NCBI GenBank assembly: GCA_028281325.1
Contig: JANQKC010000023.1
Location: 1-64,000, forward strand
Direction: 5' to 3'
DNA: 64,000 bases
Origin: Alphaproteobacteria bacterium
GTDB taxonomy: Bacteria > Pseudomonadota > Alphaproteobacteria > UBA8366
Under the pieces are notes generated by a model. It searched no databases and had not been told where the DNA came from. It saw only the letters and a program-made list of their open reading frames with translations. This document shows positions 23,108 through 33,017 of this stretch, piece after piece; positions within the stretch are counted from its first letter, which is position 1, and each line of letters starts with the position of its first letter. A program made the position numbers and the translations under genes.

Positions 23108-24345
23108 ACCGCGCCGGTCACCGGCGGCGATCGGCGCGCATGGCATTGTCGATCCCGAGCCGCCAAGGCGCGGCGCGCCGCAATGATGAACAGGGCCAGC
23201 ACACAGATAGGCCCTATCTGGACATGGAGCCGCTCGGCGACGCCGGTACTGACCAGCGGCATGACCCAAGCCAGGGCCAAGACCGGCCGTTCGCCGGTTT
23301 TCCAGCCGCGCATATACCCGTCCATCGCGACGAAGGCGATCGGGATGGCGAGCAGCGTGAAGTCGTAGTCGAAGAGATACGGCGTCGCGGCCAACGTACC
23401 GGTCACCAGCGTCGCCGCGCGCAATGGCAGCGGCGCCCGCCGCCACCAGACCAGCGCCACGGTTGCGGCGACGCCCGCGGCGACGGCGATTTGCGCCGCG
23501 TAGGCCACGGCAAGATCGGCGCCGGCCAGGCGAAGCGCGGCATAGGTGCTCGGAATCTTTGCCCATCGCACCAGCCCGTCCTCGAAGACGGACCGCGCCA
23601 AGGACGCGTTGTCCCAGAACGCAATCCAGATATCGGGTCCGAACGCCGCGACGCTGAGCGCGGCGAAGGCGATCGTCGTGCCGGCGGCCCAAAAGAAGCT
23701 TGTCCAGTGCCGCCCGCAGAGCAGGGCCAGCGGCAGCAACAGGCCGAAATGCGGTTTGTAGCTGAGCAGGCCGATCAGGATTCCCGCTACCACCGGCCGG
23801 CGTTCCAACACCAACATGGCGCCGCCGAATAGCGCGGCGGTCAGGAAGCCGTTCTGGCCATGGAAGAAATTCATGAAGGTGGCGGGAAAGGCCGTCAGCA
23901 ACAGCAGCGTCTGCGGTTGCGGTGCCATCTTGCGGACGATCCAGGCGTACCCGGCGAAGGTGCCGGTGGTCCAGAGGAGATAGGACCAGATATACGGGAT
24001 CAGCGACAGCGGCAGCACGATCGCCAGGAAGGTCGGCGGGTAATGCCACAGATACACCCTATCGCTGCCGGGGACGGCGACCTTCTCTGCCGCGAACATC
24101 TTTGCCGCGTCGAACACGTCGGCGGCGTTCCCCTGCAAGGCCAGCCAGGATCCGCCCCAGAAGGTGATGAAGTCGTAGCCTATCGGTTTTTGGCGTGGGT
24201 CGAGCAGGTCGGTCGTCTGGCTCATCCAAGCGACCGCCGCCATGATGTAAACCACCAGAAAGATCAGAGGGTAGGCCGAGAGTCGATGGGCAGTGAAGAA
24301 TCGGCTCGCCATCGATCCGGTATCCGGGGTGAGCTGTAGGGACAT
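23104..24345 (-). CDS. GT87 (DUF2029) family polyprenyl-phosphate-dependent glycosyltransferase
   Basis: 413 residues with about nine to ten transmembrane segments. The N-terminal loop carries the acidic pair typical of GT-C enzymes (I-G-Y-D-F-I-T-F-W), and there are further family-like motifs Y-P-P-T-F-L and G-Q-N-G-F-L-T-A-A-L. GT87 proteins transfer mannose or a related sugar from a polyprenyl phosphate at the outer face of the membrane. The acceptor is unknown. The gene stands alone, and its stop shares TTTAG with the pdxA-like gene. Confidence 0.85.
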   Translation of the reverse strand: MSLQLTPDTGSMASRFFTAHRLSAYPLIFLVVYIMAAVAWMSQTTDLLDPRQKPIGYDFITFWGGSWLALQGNAADVFDAAKMFAAEKVAVPGSDRVYLWHYPPTFLAIVLPLSLIPYIWSYLLWTTGTFAGYAWIVRKMAPQPQTLLLLTAFPATFMNFFHGQNGFLTAALFGGAMLVLERRPVVAGILIGLLSYKPHFGLLLPLALLCGRHWTSFFWAAGTTIAFAALSVAAFGPDIWIAFWDNASLARSVFEDGLVRWAKIPSTYAALRLAGADLAVAYAAQIAVAAGVAATVALVWWRRAPLPLRAATLVTGTLAATPYLFDYDFTLLAIPIAFVAMDGYMRGWKTGERPVLALAWVMPLVSTGVAERLHVQIGPICVLALFIIAARRALAARDRQCHARRSPPVTGAV

Positions 24346-24476
24346 GGGTGTCTTTTTTGGCCGGCCGAACGATGCGGCCTTCCCTCTGACGCTACGGCGG
24401 AATGCTTTGGAAATGGTTAACCGGCGTGATCGCGCAAGGGATTTTACCGCTGTGAGCGGAATATGTTCCTTTCAAG

Positions 24477-24510
24477 CCCCTTCGGTCCGGGATAGGCCGG
24501 ACCGAAGGGG
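24477..24510. terminator. strong hairpin without T-tract, 3' of the fadB-like gene
   Basis: CCCCTTCGGTCCGG (24477-24490) pairs perfectly over 14 bp with CCGGACCGAAGGGG (24497-24510); the loop is 6 bases. It lies about 90 bp after the fadB-like stop on the minus strand. Without a U-run it may protect the mRNA 3' end rather than terminate. Confidence 0.55.
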
Positions 24511-24598
24511 GACTCGCCCGGCAGGCTGCCGACCGTCCTGCGCCGATGACGCTCCGACGGCAGCCTCGTGAAGGCGCTGGGTTATCGCGGCCAGATGC

Positions 24599-26695
24599 TC
24601 AGACGTCCGAGAAGGCCTTGCCGGATTTGGCGAGATCGGCGATCAGGTTGGACGGTTTCCAATGACCGCCGTATTTCTCGTGCCATTCGCACAGGGTTTC
24701 GTAGACCTTCGGCACGCCGAGCGTGTTGTCGGCCCAGAACATCAGGCCGCCGCGGTAGCGCGGGAAGCCGAAGCCGTTGAGCCACATGACGTCCACGTCG
24801 CTCGACCGGTAGGCGATGCCTTCCTCGAGGATCTTGGCCGCTTCGTTGACCGATGACAACAGCAGGCGGTTCAAGACTTCCTCGTCGCTGATCTCGCGGC
24901 GCTCGACGCCCATCTGCCGGGACACCGCCTCGATGATGTCCTTCACCTTCGGGTCCGGATAGGGGGTGCGGTCGCCTTCCTTATAGAGGAAGTATCCCGC
25001 GCCGGTTTTCTGACCCAGCCGACCTTCCTCGACCAGCGCGTCCGAGATCGGGTCGGGCTTGTAGCCTTCCGGGTCCTCCTGGGCGCGGCGTTGCCGGGTC
25101 GCGTAGCTGATGTCGAGGCCGGCCAGGTCGCCGACCGCGAAGGGTCCCATGGGGTAGCCGAAGTCATACATCACCTTGTCGACCTGTTCCGGCAGCGCGC
25201 CTTCCTCCAGCAGGGCCATCATCTCGATCTTGAAGGGGATGCGGGTGCGGTTGGCGAGGAAGCCGTCGCAGTTGCCGCAGACGCCGACCACCTTGTTCAG
25301 CGCGCGGCCCAGCTTGATCGAACTCGCGATGGTCTCCTTCGAGGTCTTCTCGCCGCGCACGACCTCCAACAGTTTCATGACATTCGCCGGGCTGAAAAAA
25401 TGCGTGCCGATCACGTCACCGGGGCGTTTGGTCATCGCCGCCATGGCATCGATGTCGAGCGTCGAGGTGTTGCTGGCCAGGATCGCCCCGTCCTTCATCG
25501 TCTCGTCCAGCGTGGCGAAGATTTCCTTCTTGATGTCGAGATTCTCGAACACCGCCTCGATGACGATGTCCGCGTCGCCGATCGAGCCGTAGTCGAGCAC
25601 CGGCTCGATCAGTGCCATCCGCTCGGGCACCGCCGCCGCGTCCAGGCTGCCGCGTTTCACGCTGACCTCGTAGTTCGACTTGATCTTGGCGACACCCTTG
25701 TCGAGCGCCTCTTGGTCTTTCTCCAGCAGCTTCACCGGAATACCGACATTGGCGAAACACATGGCGATGCCGCCGCCCATTGTGCCCGCGCCGATCACCG
25801 CCGCGCTTTCGATTTTCGTGATCGGCGTGTCGCGCGGCACGTCCGGAATCTTGGTGGCCTCGCGCTCGGCGAAGAAGGCGTATTTCAGCGCCTTGGTCTC
25901 GTCGCCGTTGCGGATCTCGTCGAACAGCTCGCGCTCGCGCGCCAAACCCTCGCGCAAGGGCATCGAGCAGGCCGCCTCGACGCATTTGATGCAGTGGTAG
26001 GGGGCGATCTGGTTGCGTGCTTTGCGGGCGATCTTCTTGCGCATCGCGTCGAAGATGCCGGGGTCGTCCTTGGCTTCCTGCAGATTTTCGTCGCGTTCGC
26101 CGACCCGGGGCAGGGGCCGGACATCGGCGATCTTCTCCGCATAGGCGATCGCCGCGTTCAGCAGGTCCCCTTCCGGTGCCAGTTCGTCGATGATGCCCAG
26201 CTCCTTGGCCTCGGGCGCCGGCACATGCCGTCCGGTGACGATCAGCTCGAGCGCCTTCTTCGGGCCGACCAGCCGGGGCAGCCGTTGCGTGCCGCCGCCG
26301 CCGGGCAGGATGCCGATCAGGACTTCGGGCAGGCCGACCTTGGCGCTTGGCACCGCAACGCGGTAATGGGCGCACATTGCGGATTCCAGGCCGCCGCCGA
26401 GGGCGAAACCGTGGATCGCGGCGACGACGGGCTTGTCCAGCATCTCCATCTCGTCGCGCCATTTCATGGCGATCTCGCTCTTCTTCTCGCCCACATGCTT
26501 GATGTCCGCGCCGGCGATGAAGCTGCGCCCGCCGCCGATCAGGACCATCGCCTTGACGTCGTCGTCCTTCATGCCCTGCTGCAGCGATTCGTAGATGCCT
26601 TCCGGGACGCCGGGACTCAGCGCATTGACCGGCGGATTGTTGATCGTGATGACGCCGATGGCGCCATGCTTTTCGTAGTCGACGAGGTCAGACAT
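24599..26695 (-). CDS. bifunctional enoyl-CoA hydratase / 3-hydroxyacyl-CoA dehydrogenase (FadB/FadJ-like)
   Basis: 698 residues. The N-terminal crotonase domain has oxyanion motifs [11 protein letters not shown] and A-L-G-G-G-L-E, with catalytic-type Glu in G-G-L-E and in [11 protein letters not shown]. It is followed by the NAD-binding 3-hydroxyacyl-CoA dehydrogenase domain ([12 protein letters not shown] near 300; H-F-F-S-P-A-N-V-M near 430) and two C-terminal helical domains. It catalyses two successive steps of fatty acid beta-oxidation. No thiolase gene is adjacent. It lies 124 bp after leuD on the same strand. Confidence 0.94.
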   Translation of the reverse strand: MSDLVDYEKHGAIGVITINNPPVNALSPGVPEGIYESLQQGMKDDDVKAMVLIGGGRSFIAGADIKHVGEKKSEIAMKWRDEMEMLDKPVVAAIHGFALGGGLESAMCAHYRVAVPSAKVGLPEVLIGILPGGGGTQRLPRLVGPKKALELIVTGRHVPAPEAKELGIIDELAPEGDLLNAAIAYAEKIADVRPLPRVGERDENLQEAKDDPGIFDAMRKKIARKARNQIAPYHCIKCVEAACSMPLREGLARERELFDEIRNGDETKALKYAFFAEREATKIPDVPRDTPITKIESAAVIGAGTMGGGIAMCFANVGIPVKLLEKDQEALDKGVAKIKSNYEVSVKRGSLDAAAVPERMALIEPVLDYGSIGDADIVIEAVFENLDIKKEIFATLDETMKDGAILASNTSTLDIDAMAAMTKRPGDVIGTHFFSPANVMKLLEVVRGEKTSKETIASSIKLGRALNKVVGVCGNCDGFLANRTRIPFKIEMMALLEEGALPEQVDKVMYDFGYPMGPFAVGDLAGLDISYATRQRRAQEDPEGYKPDPISDALVEEGRLGQKTGAGYFLYKEGDRTPYPDPKVKDIIEAVSRQMGVERREISDEEVLNRLLLSSVNEAAKILEEGIAYRSSDVDVMWLNGFGFPRYRGGLMFWADNTLGVPKVYETLCEWHEKYGGHWKPSNLIADLAKSGKAFSDV

Positions 26696-26819
26696 GGGTG
26701 CTTCCTTCGGATAGGGACTTCGGGTGCTCGGCCGGCCGGGACAAGCCGTCGCGGCGCTTATGCGCGCCGTCAGCCGGTTTTATACATCACAATCGGAACG
26801 CTGTCGCCGGGGGCCGGAC

Positions 26820-27446
26820 TCATTCGGCGCGGACGTCGGCGAGGAACGGCACCTGTTCCCGGTAGGTGTCGCGGAAGGCGTCGATCTCCGATTGATGCTC
26901 TTGCGTGCGGCCGACGTCGTCCAACCCGTCCAGCAGGCAGCGTTTCGGCACGGCGGCGATCTCGAAGGGATAAACCGTGCCGTCCGTGCCGGCTACCGTC
27001 TGGGCTTCCAGGTCGATGCCGATCCGCGCGCCTTGTTCGGCATGAATCTGCTGCCGCAGCTTCACGCAGATGTCGTTGTCCAGGACGACCGGCAATAACC
27101 CGTTCTTGAGACAGTTGTTACGGTGGATGTCCCCAAAGCTCGACGCGATGACCGCCTTGATGCCGAACGCCGCCAGCGCGTAGACGGCCGACTCGCGGGA
27201 TGATCCGCCGCCCCAGTTGCGGTCGGCGACGATGATCTCGGCTTCCCGGTAGGGCGGCTTGTTGAGGATGAAGTCTGGCTTCTCGCTGCCGTCCGGATTG
27301 AAGCGGTGATCGTGGAACAGGATCTTCGGGTAGTCCGGATCGCCGATCGGCACCTTGTTGAACCGGGTTGGACAGAGCTGGTTGGTGTCGATATTCGCCT
27401 GGTCGAAGGGGACGGCGATGCCGTTCAGTTTCTTGAAGGGTTTCAT
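26820..27446 (-). CDS. leuD: 3-isopropylmalate dehydratase small subunit
   Basis: 208 residues with the swivel-domain signatures F-D-Q-A-N-I-D-T-N-Q-L-C-P, G-G-G-S-S-R-E-S-A near 90 and I-A-S-S-F-G-D-I-H-R-N-N near 113. With LeuC it isomerises 2- to 3-isopropylmalate in leucine synthesis. Its ATG overlaps the leuC stop as ATGA. The open frame runs on far upstream, but only antisense-like sequence inside leuC would be added. Confidence 0.92.
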   Translation of the reverse strand: MKPFKKLNGIAVPFDQANIDTNQLCPTRFNKVPIGDPDYPKILFHDHRFNPDGSEKPDFILNKPPYREAEIIVADRNWGGGSSRESAVYALAAFGIKAVIASSFGDIHRNNCLKNGLLPVVLDNDICVKLRQQIHAEQGARIGIDLEAQTVAGTDGTVYPFEIAAVPKRCLLDGLDDVGRTQEHQSEIDAFRDTYREQVPFLADVRAE

Positions 27447-28861
27447 GACCGGTTCTCCTCCGTCAGGGTGCGGACGTCGGTCAGCTTGCCGGTGATCGCG
27501 GCGGCGGCGGCCATCGCCGGGCTGACGAGGTGGGTGCGCGATCCCAATCCCTGCCGCCCCTTGAAATTGCGGTTCGAGGTCGAGGCGCAGCGTTGCCCCG
27601 GCTGCAACAGGTCGCCGTTGATCGCGGTGCACAGCGAACAGCCGGCGCCCCGCCATTCGAAACCCGCCGCGGTGAATATGCGGTCGAGTCCCTCGGCCTC
27701 GGCCTCGCGTTTGATCGTGGTGGACCCCGGCACGATCCAGGCCGGCACCTTGGCCTTGCCCAGTTTCGCGACGTCGGCGGCCGCCCGCAGGTCTTCCAGT
27801 CGGCCGTTGGTGCAGGAGCCGATGAACACGTGATCGACCGGAATGTCCGTGATCGCCATGCCCGGCTTCAATCCCATGTAGTCGAGCGCGGCCGATATCT
27901 CGGACTTGCCCGCCTCGGTCCCGGCGTCCTCCGGCGACGGTACTTCTTCGGTAACCGGCAACGCCTGCTCGGGGTTGGTGCCCCAGGTGACCATCGGTGC
28001 GATGGCGCCGGCGTCGAGCGAGACCTCGGTGTCGAACACGGCATCGTCGTCGCTCGGCAGGGTCCGCCAATAGTTCATCGCGGCATCCCACGCGTTGCCC
28101 TTCGGCGCATAAGGCCGACCTTCGAGATAAGCATAGGTCTTGTCGTCGGGCGCCATCATGCCGGCGCGGCCGCCGGCCTCGATCGACATGTTGCAAACGG
28201 TCATCCGCTGCTCCATCGTCATGCCCTCGACGGTGCTGCCGGCGTATTCGACAACGTGGCCCGCCGCGCCGCCGTGGCCGACCTTGGCGATGATTGCCAG
28301 GATGACGTCCTTCGCGCTGACGCCGAAGGGTAGATCGCCGTCGATCGCGATACGCATCGACCTCGGCTTCCGCTGCCACAGGGTCTGCGTAACCATGATG
28401 TGATAGATTTCGGACGCGCCCGCGCCGAAGGACAGGTTGCCGAACGCGCCATGCGTCGCGGTGTGGGAATCCGCGCCGACCAGCAGCACCCCCGGCAAGG
28501 TGATCGCCTGTTCCGGCCCGGCGACATGCAGGATGCCCTGATCGTCGTCGTCGATGTCGAAATGCCGGATGCCGTGCTTCTTGCAGTTGGCGGCGAGCAA
28601 CTCGATCATGTTCCGGATTTTCGGGTCCGCGATGGCGTCGAGACCCTTCTCGCGGTTCGCGGTCGGGACGTAATGGTCCGAAAAGGCGAAGACCTTGTCC
28701 GGCTCGGCGACGCCGCGGCCTTCCTCGTCCAGGCGGTCGAAGGTGTGGCGCGAGCCCTCGTGGATGAGACAGCGCGCGACGTAGAGCAACGTCTCGTCCT
28801 CTTCCACGGTGATGGCGTGTTGCCGCCAGATCTTGTCGAACATGGTTTGCGGGGTGGGCAC
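27443..28861 (-). CDS. leuC: 3-isopropylmalate dehydratase large subunit
   Basis: 472 residues of the aconitase superfamily. The three Cys ligands of the 4Fe-4S cluster are in F-I-G-S-C-T-N-G-R (about 347) and G-A-G-C-S-L-C (about 407-410). D-S-H-T-A-T-H-G-A-F is near 131. The GTG start at 28861 has GGAGGA upstream. leuB and leuA are not in the window. A paralogous 2-methylmalate or related dehydratase cannot be excluded, but leucine synthesis is the default. Confidence 0.92.
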   Translation of the reverse strand: MPTPQTMFDKIWRQHAITVEEDETLLYVARCLIHEGSRHTFDRLDEEGRGVAEPDKVFAFSDHYVPTANREKGLDAIADPKIRNMIELLAANCKKHGIRHFDIDDDDQGILHVAGPEQAITLPGVLLVGADSHTATHGAFGNLSFGAGASEIYHIMVTQTLWQRKPRSMRIAIDGDLPFGVSAKDVILAIIAKVGHGGAAGHVVEYAGSTVEGMTMEQRMTVCNMSIEAGGRAGMMAPDDKTYAYLEGRPYAPKGNAWDAAMNYWRTLPSDDDAVFDTEVSLDAGAIAPMVTWGTNPEQALPVTEEVPSPEDAGTEAGKSEISAALDYMGLKPGMAITDIPVDHVFIGSCTNGRLEDLRAAADVAKLGKAKVPAWIVPGSTTIKREAEAEGLDRIFTAAGFEWRGAGCSLCTAINGDLLQPGQRCASTSNRNFKGRQGLGSRTHLVSPAMAAAAAITGKLTDVRTLTEENRS

Positions 28862-28959
28862 GGCGTCCTCCGTTATGCTTTTCTTAGGGGAAATCCCCCT
28901 AGTTTGCCGTCGGCCGTATTATCGCCGACAGGCCCAAACCAAGCAAAACACGAGAGCGC

Positions 28960-28987
28960 TTGTACGACCCGCGGCGATGGCTATAGT
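28960..28987 (+). promoter_or_regulatory. sigma-70-type promoter of typA
   Basis: TTGTAC (28960-28965) and TATAGT (28982-28987) are separated by 16 bp, 47 bp before the typA ATG, in the intergenic region divergent from leuC. The -10 is identical to that of the tRNA-Leu promoter. Confidence 0.65.
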
Positions 28988-29034
28988 GCCGCCGCTATAT
29001 CCCCTTTTTTCAACCGCCCGAAGGCATTGCCTCA

Positions 29035-30858
29035 ATGGACCTGCGCAACATCGCCATCATTGCCCATGTGGACCATGGCAAGACGACGTTGGTCGACGGA
29101 TTGCTGCGCCAAAGCGGCACGTTCCGCGACAATCAGCAGGTCGCCGAACGGGCGATGGATTCCAACGACCTGGAGCGGGAGCGCGGGATCACCATCCTGG
29201 CGAAATGCACCTCGATCCAGTGGCGGGAGACCCGCATCAACATCGTCGACACGCCGGGTCATGCGGATTTCGGCGGCGAGGTCGAGCGTATCCTCAGCAT
29301 GGTCGACGGGGTGGTCGTGCTGGTCGATGCGGCGGAAGGGCCGATGCCGCAAACCAAGTTCGTCCTGGGCAAGGCGCTGAAGATCGGCTTGCGGCCGATC
29401 GTGATGATCAACAAGGTGGACAAGCCCGACCAGCGCGCCCACGACGTCCACAACGAGGTCTTCGACCTGTTCGCCGCGCTGGACGCGACGGATGAGCAGC
29501 TCGATTTCCCCACGCTCTTCGGCTCGGGCAAGGACGGTTGGGCCGCCGACGCGCCGGAAGGGCCGGCGGAGAATCTGGACCCGCTGTTCGATCTGATCGT
29601 GCGCCACGTGCCGGCGCCGCCGGTCGATCCCGAGGGCGCGTTCCGCATGCTCGCCACGACGGTCGAGTCTGATCCCTATCTTGGCCGCCTTCTGACCGGC
29701 CGGATCTACGCCGGCAGCATCCGGCCCAATGCGACGATCAAGGCGCTGACCCGCGACGGCGATCTGCGCGAGGAAGCGCGGATCACCAAGCTGCTGGCCT
29801 TCCGGGGCCTGGAACGGGTGCCGGTCGAAGAGGCGCATGCCGGTGACATCGTTGCGATCTCAGGCCTGTCGGACTCCACCGTTTCGGACACGTTGTGCGA
29901 TCCGTCGCTCGACACGCCGATCGAAGCGCAACCGATCGATCCGCCGACCCTCGCCATGTCCTTCGGCGTGAATGACTCACCGTTGGCCGGACAGGACGGC
30001 GACAAGCTGACCTCGCGCGTGATCCGGGCCCGTCTGCTTCGCGAGGTCGAGGGCAATGTCGCGATCACGGTGCGGGAAACCGACGATGCGGACGCCTACG
30101 AAGTCGCGGGGCGGGGCGAGTTGCAGCTCGCCGTTCTGATCGAGCAGATGCGCCGCGAAGGCTTCGAGCTGTCGATCGGCCGGCCGCGCGTGCTGTACCA
30201 GACCGATCCGGACACCGGCGGCCGCCTGGAGCCGATCGAGGAAGTGGTCGTCGACGTCGACGAGGAGTATTCCGGCGCGGTGGTCGAGAAGCTGAGCGAG
30301 CGCAAGGCCGAGTTGACCGACATGAGGCCGGCCGGCAGCGGCAAGCAGCGCATCACCTTGCTGGCGCCGTCGCGCGGATTGATCGGCTATCACGGCGAAT
30401 TCCTGACCGATACGCGGGGCACGGGCGTGATGAACCGCGTGTTTCACGGTTATGCGCCCTACAAGGGGCCGATTGCGATGCGCCGCACGGGCGTGCTGGT
30501 CTCGCTGGGGCAGGGCAAGGCGGTCGCCTATGCGCTTTGGAACTTGGAAGACCGGGGGCCGATGTTCGTCGATGCCGGCGCGATGGTCTACGGCGGCATG
30601 ATCGTCGGCGAGAACAGTCGCGGGTCCGATCTCAACGTCAATCCGCTGAAGGCCAAACAACTCACCAACATCCGCGCGTCGGGCAAGGACGACGCGGTGA
30701 CGCTGACGCCGCCGATTCGAATGAGCCTCGAAAAAGCGATCGCCTACATCGCGGACGACGAGTTGGTGGAAGTCACGCCGCAGTTCATTCGGTTGCGGAA
30801 ACGTTTCCTCGATCCGCATGAGCGGAAGCGGGAATCGAAGCGATCGGAAGTGGCCTAG
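29035..30858 (+). CDS. typA: translational GTPase TypA/BipA
   Basis: 607 residues. G1 is [10 protein letters not shown]2 [10 protein letters not shown]3 [12 protein letters not shown] and G4 N-K-V-D-K; then the EF-G-like beta-barrel and V domains and the BipA-specific C-terminal domain with R-G-S-D-L-N-V-N. It binds the ribosome, aids large-subunit assembly and supports growth under stress or cold. Full length for the family. Convergent with the DksA-like gene, 16 bp apart. Confidence 0.97.
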   Translation: MDLRNIAIIAHVDHGKTTLVDGLLRQSGTFRDNQQVAERAMDSNDLERERGITILAKCTSIQWRETRINIVDTPGHADFGGEVERILSMVDGVVVLVDAAEGPMPQTKFVLGKALKIGLRPIVMINKVDKPDQRAHDVHNEVFDLFAALDATDEQLDFPTLFGSGKDGWAADAPEGPAENLDPLFDLIVRHVPAPPVDPEGAFRMLATTVESDPYLGRLLTGRIYAGSIRPNATIKALTRDGDLREEARITKLLAFRGLERVPVEEAHAGDIVAISGLSDSTVSDTLCDPSLDTPIEAQPIDPPTLAMSFGVNDSPLAGQDGDKLTSRVIRARLLREVEGNVAITVRETDDADAYEVAGRGELQLAVLIEQMRREGFELSIGRPRVLYQTDPDTGGRLEPIEEVVVDVDEEYSGAVVEKLSERKAELTDMRPAGSGKQRITLLAPSRGLIGYHGEFLTDTRGTGVMNRVFHGYAPYKGPIAMRRTGVLVSLGQGKAVAYALWNLEDRGPMFVDAGAMVYGGMIVGENSRGSDLNVNPLKAKQLTNIRASGKDDAVTLTPPIRMSLEKAIAYIADDELVEVTPQFIRLRKRFLDPHERKRESKRSEVA

Positions 30859-30874
30859 TCGAGCAAGCGGATTA

Positions 30875-31231
30875 TCAGTCGGCCGCTCTATCCGCACAGG
30901 TGACGCACAAGGCCACCGCGGGGTCGAGTTCGAGCCGCTTGAGCGCGATTTCGTCGCCGCAGGTCAGGCAGTAGCCGAACTCGTCGGTGTCCAACCGTTC
31001 CAGCGCCGCGTCGATCCGCTGCAGCTCGATCTTGCGCCGGCGTTCGGTTTCCTGGGCCATTGCCTGCCCCTGCATCGCATCCATGCGAGAGAGGCGGCCG
31101 AGCCGGGCCTGGTCGAGTTCCACGGTATCGCGTGAGTCCTTGTTGGCGTTCGCCCGCTCCATCAACTGGTCCCGGCGTTCTTTCAGGCTTGATCGCATTT
31201 TCTTTAAATCTATGTCGTCACGATCAGTCAT
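30875..31231 (-). CDS. DksA/TraR-type C4 zinc-finger protein
   Basis: 118 residues: a charged helical N-terminal part (M-R-S-S-L-K-E-R-R-D-Q-L-M-E-R) and a C-terminal zinc finger with Y-C-L-T-C-G and V-T-C-A spacing typical of DksA/TraR. It is clearly shorter than E. coli DksA, so it is more likely one of the short DksA-like RNA-polymerase-binding paralogues. These usually tune transcription during stress. No neighbour points to a target. Confidence 0.85.
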   Translation of the reverse strand: MTDRDDIDLKKMRSSLKERRDQLMERANANKDSRDTVELDQARLGRLSRMDAMQGQAMAQETERRRKIELQRIDAALERLDTDEFGYCLTCGDEIALKRLELDPAVALCVTCADRAAD

Positions 31232-31380
31232 AGCCTATCGAGTATAGCGCGAGTTTCGCGGAACGCCGCGCTTCATTTTCAACTGTCTTAACGGAAACGT
31301 GTAAGGATGCGATTTGTTCGCGGACCCGGATTTCCTATTTACCTTGGGACGGTACATCGCGGTATTTGGAAGAGGTCTTC

Positions 31381-32241
31381 ATGACGACGGCAATTCAGCC
31401 CCGGCGCGCCTTTCGCCCGTTTTTAGCGGTAATCTTGATCTTCGGGCTCAGCGGCTTCTCGCTGTCATCTTTGTTTGCCCCGAAGTCCGAATTGTGGCCG
31501 CGGTGGCAGGCGCATGACGCGACCTCTACACAAACGGTGGATCACAGCGAATGGGATATGCTTCTCAGCGCCTACGTGAAGGCGGACGCGACCGGATTGA
31601 ACCGTTTCGACTATCGGCACGTCTCCTCGGCCGACCGGAAGGCCTTGCGCCGCTACATCGACACGCTCGGCGGGATCGCCGTCGGGAAGCTGAACCGCGA
31701 CGAACAGTACGCGTACTGGCTGAATCTCTACAACGCGCTGACCGTCGACGTGGTCCTGGCGCATTTTCCGGTGAAGAGCATTCGCGATATCGACATTTCG
31801 CCTGGGTTCTTGGCAAGCGGCCCTTGGGACAAGAAGTTGATCACCGTCGAAGGCGAGGAGCTAAGCCTAAACGACATCGAGCATCGCATCCTGCGGCCGA
31901 TCTGGCAGGACCCGCGCGTGCATTACGGCGTGAATTGCGCGTCGGTCGGCTGCCCCAATCTCCTGACCAAGGCTTACACCGGCGCGGCGCTCGATGGCAT
32001 GCTCGACGCGGCCGCGCGGGCTTACGTCAACTCTCCGCGGGGCGTGACGATCGATGACGACGGCTTGACCGTCTCCAGCATCTACATTTGGTTCCGGGAG
32101 GATTTCGGCAATACCGACCAGGGCGTCATCGACCATCTCAAGCGTTACGCCGAACCGGACTTGCGCGCCGCGCTCGAAGGCCGGACGTCTATCGATGCGC
32201 ACGCGTATGACTGGGCGTTGAACGGGGGAGCGGGATCCTAG
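31381..32241 (+). CDS. DUF547 domain protein with N-terminal membrane anchor
   Basis: 286 residues. A hydrophobic segment (L-A-V-I-L-I-F-G-L-S-G-F-S-L-S) near residues 18-34 serves as anchor or signal. The DUF547 core follows: Y-A-Y-W-L-N-L-Y-N-A-L-T near 120, and H-Y-G-V-N-C-A-S-V-G-C-P-N-L with a conserved Cys pair near 182-187. DUF547 has a papain/transglutaminase-like look, but its activity is unsettled. The ATG at 31381 has GGAAGAGG upstream. The stop overlaps that of the convergent glycosyltransferase (CTAG). Confidence 0.85.
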   Translation: MTTAIQPRRAFRPFLAVILIFGLSGFSLSSLFAPKSELWPRWQAHDATSTQTVDHSEWDMLLSAYVKADATGLNRFDYRHVSSADRKALRRYIDTLGGIAVGKLNRDEQYAYWLNLYNALTVDVVLAHFPVKSIRDIDISPGFLASGPWDKKLITVEGEELSLNDIEHRILRPIWQDPRVHYGVNCASVGCPNLLTKAYTGAALDGMLDAAARAYVNSPRGVTIDDDGLTVSSIYIWFREDFGNTDQGVIDHLKRYAEPDLRAALEGRTSIDAHAYDWALNGGAGS

Positions 32242-32969
32242 GTGGGTCGGCCCTCGGACGACGCCGGCCGGCCGCGGTTGCCGCGCCGGCGTTGCGAATC
32301 GTAAAGCCGGGCCAGTCGGTCCGGCGATATGCCCACATAAAACAGCAGATGAATTTTCAGCCAGCCCCAGACGATCGCGGCGGGCCGACGGCCGGCGAAC
32401 CGGCGTGACGACGTGACCAACGGCGGGTCGTCGATACAGCAGGTCTTCCCCGTTTTCTCCATCCGCCGGTTGAAGTCGTAATCCTCCATCAACGCAATAG
32501 GGCGGATGCCGCCGAGCTTGCGATACGCGCGGCGGCGGACGAACACCGCCGAATCCCCGTAATAGACGCCGTGGCTGCGGATCCATCGATAGAAACCGTC
32601 GAGCCAGCGGCTGAACCGGTCGTCGCCATCGAACAGCAGCCGGAAATTCCCGCCGATCGTTGCCGGGTCGCGGGCGAGAGTCTCCTCGATTTTCCGCAGG
32701 CCGCCCGAGGGATAGGTCGTGTCGGCGTGCAGGAACCATAGAATGTCGCCGGTCGCCGCTTCCGCGCCCGCATGGAGTTGTTGGCCGCGCCCGCGTGCCG
32801 ATGCGATGACGCGAACGCCCGCCGCCTCGGCGACGGCCGGTGTGCCGTCCTCGCTGCCGCCGTCGACCACGATGATTTCGGTGGCGAAGGCGTCCGCCCG
32901 CACGCGCGCCAACAGATCCGGCAGACGATGCGCCTCGTTCAGCGTGGGTATGATGACAGAGATCGTCAT
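32238..32969 (-). CDS. family 2 glycosyltransferase (TIGR04283-like)
   Basis: 243 residues with a GT-A fold: V-I-I-P-T-L-N-E-A at the start, V-V-D-G-G-S-E-D-G-T near 35-44, H-A-D-T as the metal-binding acidic motif near 81, and the acceptor-side L-M-E-D-Y-D-F-N-R-R near 170. This matches the TIGR04283 group, often annotated as arsenosugar-related and commonly found beside DUF547 proteins, as here. No arsenic methyltransferase or radical SAM partner lies in the window, so the substrate remains open. Confidence 0.85.
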   Translation of the reverse strand: MTISVIIPTLNEAHRLPDLLARVRADAFATEIIVVDGGSEDGTPAVAEAAGVRVIASARGRGQQLHAGAEAATGDILWFLHADTTYPSGGLRKIEETLARDPATIGGNFRLLFDGDDRFSRWLDGFYRWIRSHGVYYGDSAVFVRRRAYRKLGGIRPIALMEDYDFNRRMEKTGKTCCIDDPPLVTSSRRFAGRRPAAIVWGWLKIHLLFYVGISPDRLARLYDSQRRRGNRGRPASSEGRPT

Positions 32970-33017
32970 GACGCGGTCGCTATCCGGCCCTGCCTGCCGC
33001 GTCGCCGGGAATGCGCG

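Noticed and set aside
22052-24049. A 665-codon minus-strand open frame
   Set aside because: It is antisense to the PdxA-like gene and out of frame with the GT87 gene; composition is Arg/Gly/Pro-rich as expected for GC-rich shadow frames.
27447-28379. Upstream extension of the leuD frame inside leuC
   Set aside because: It is the off-frame of leuC; leuD starts naturally at the ATGA overlap at 27446.
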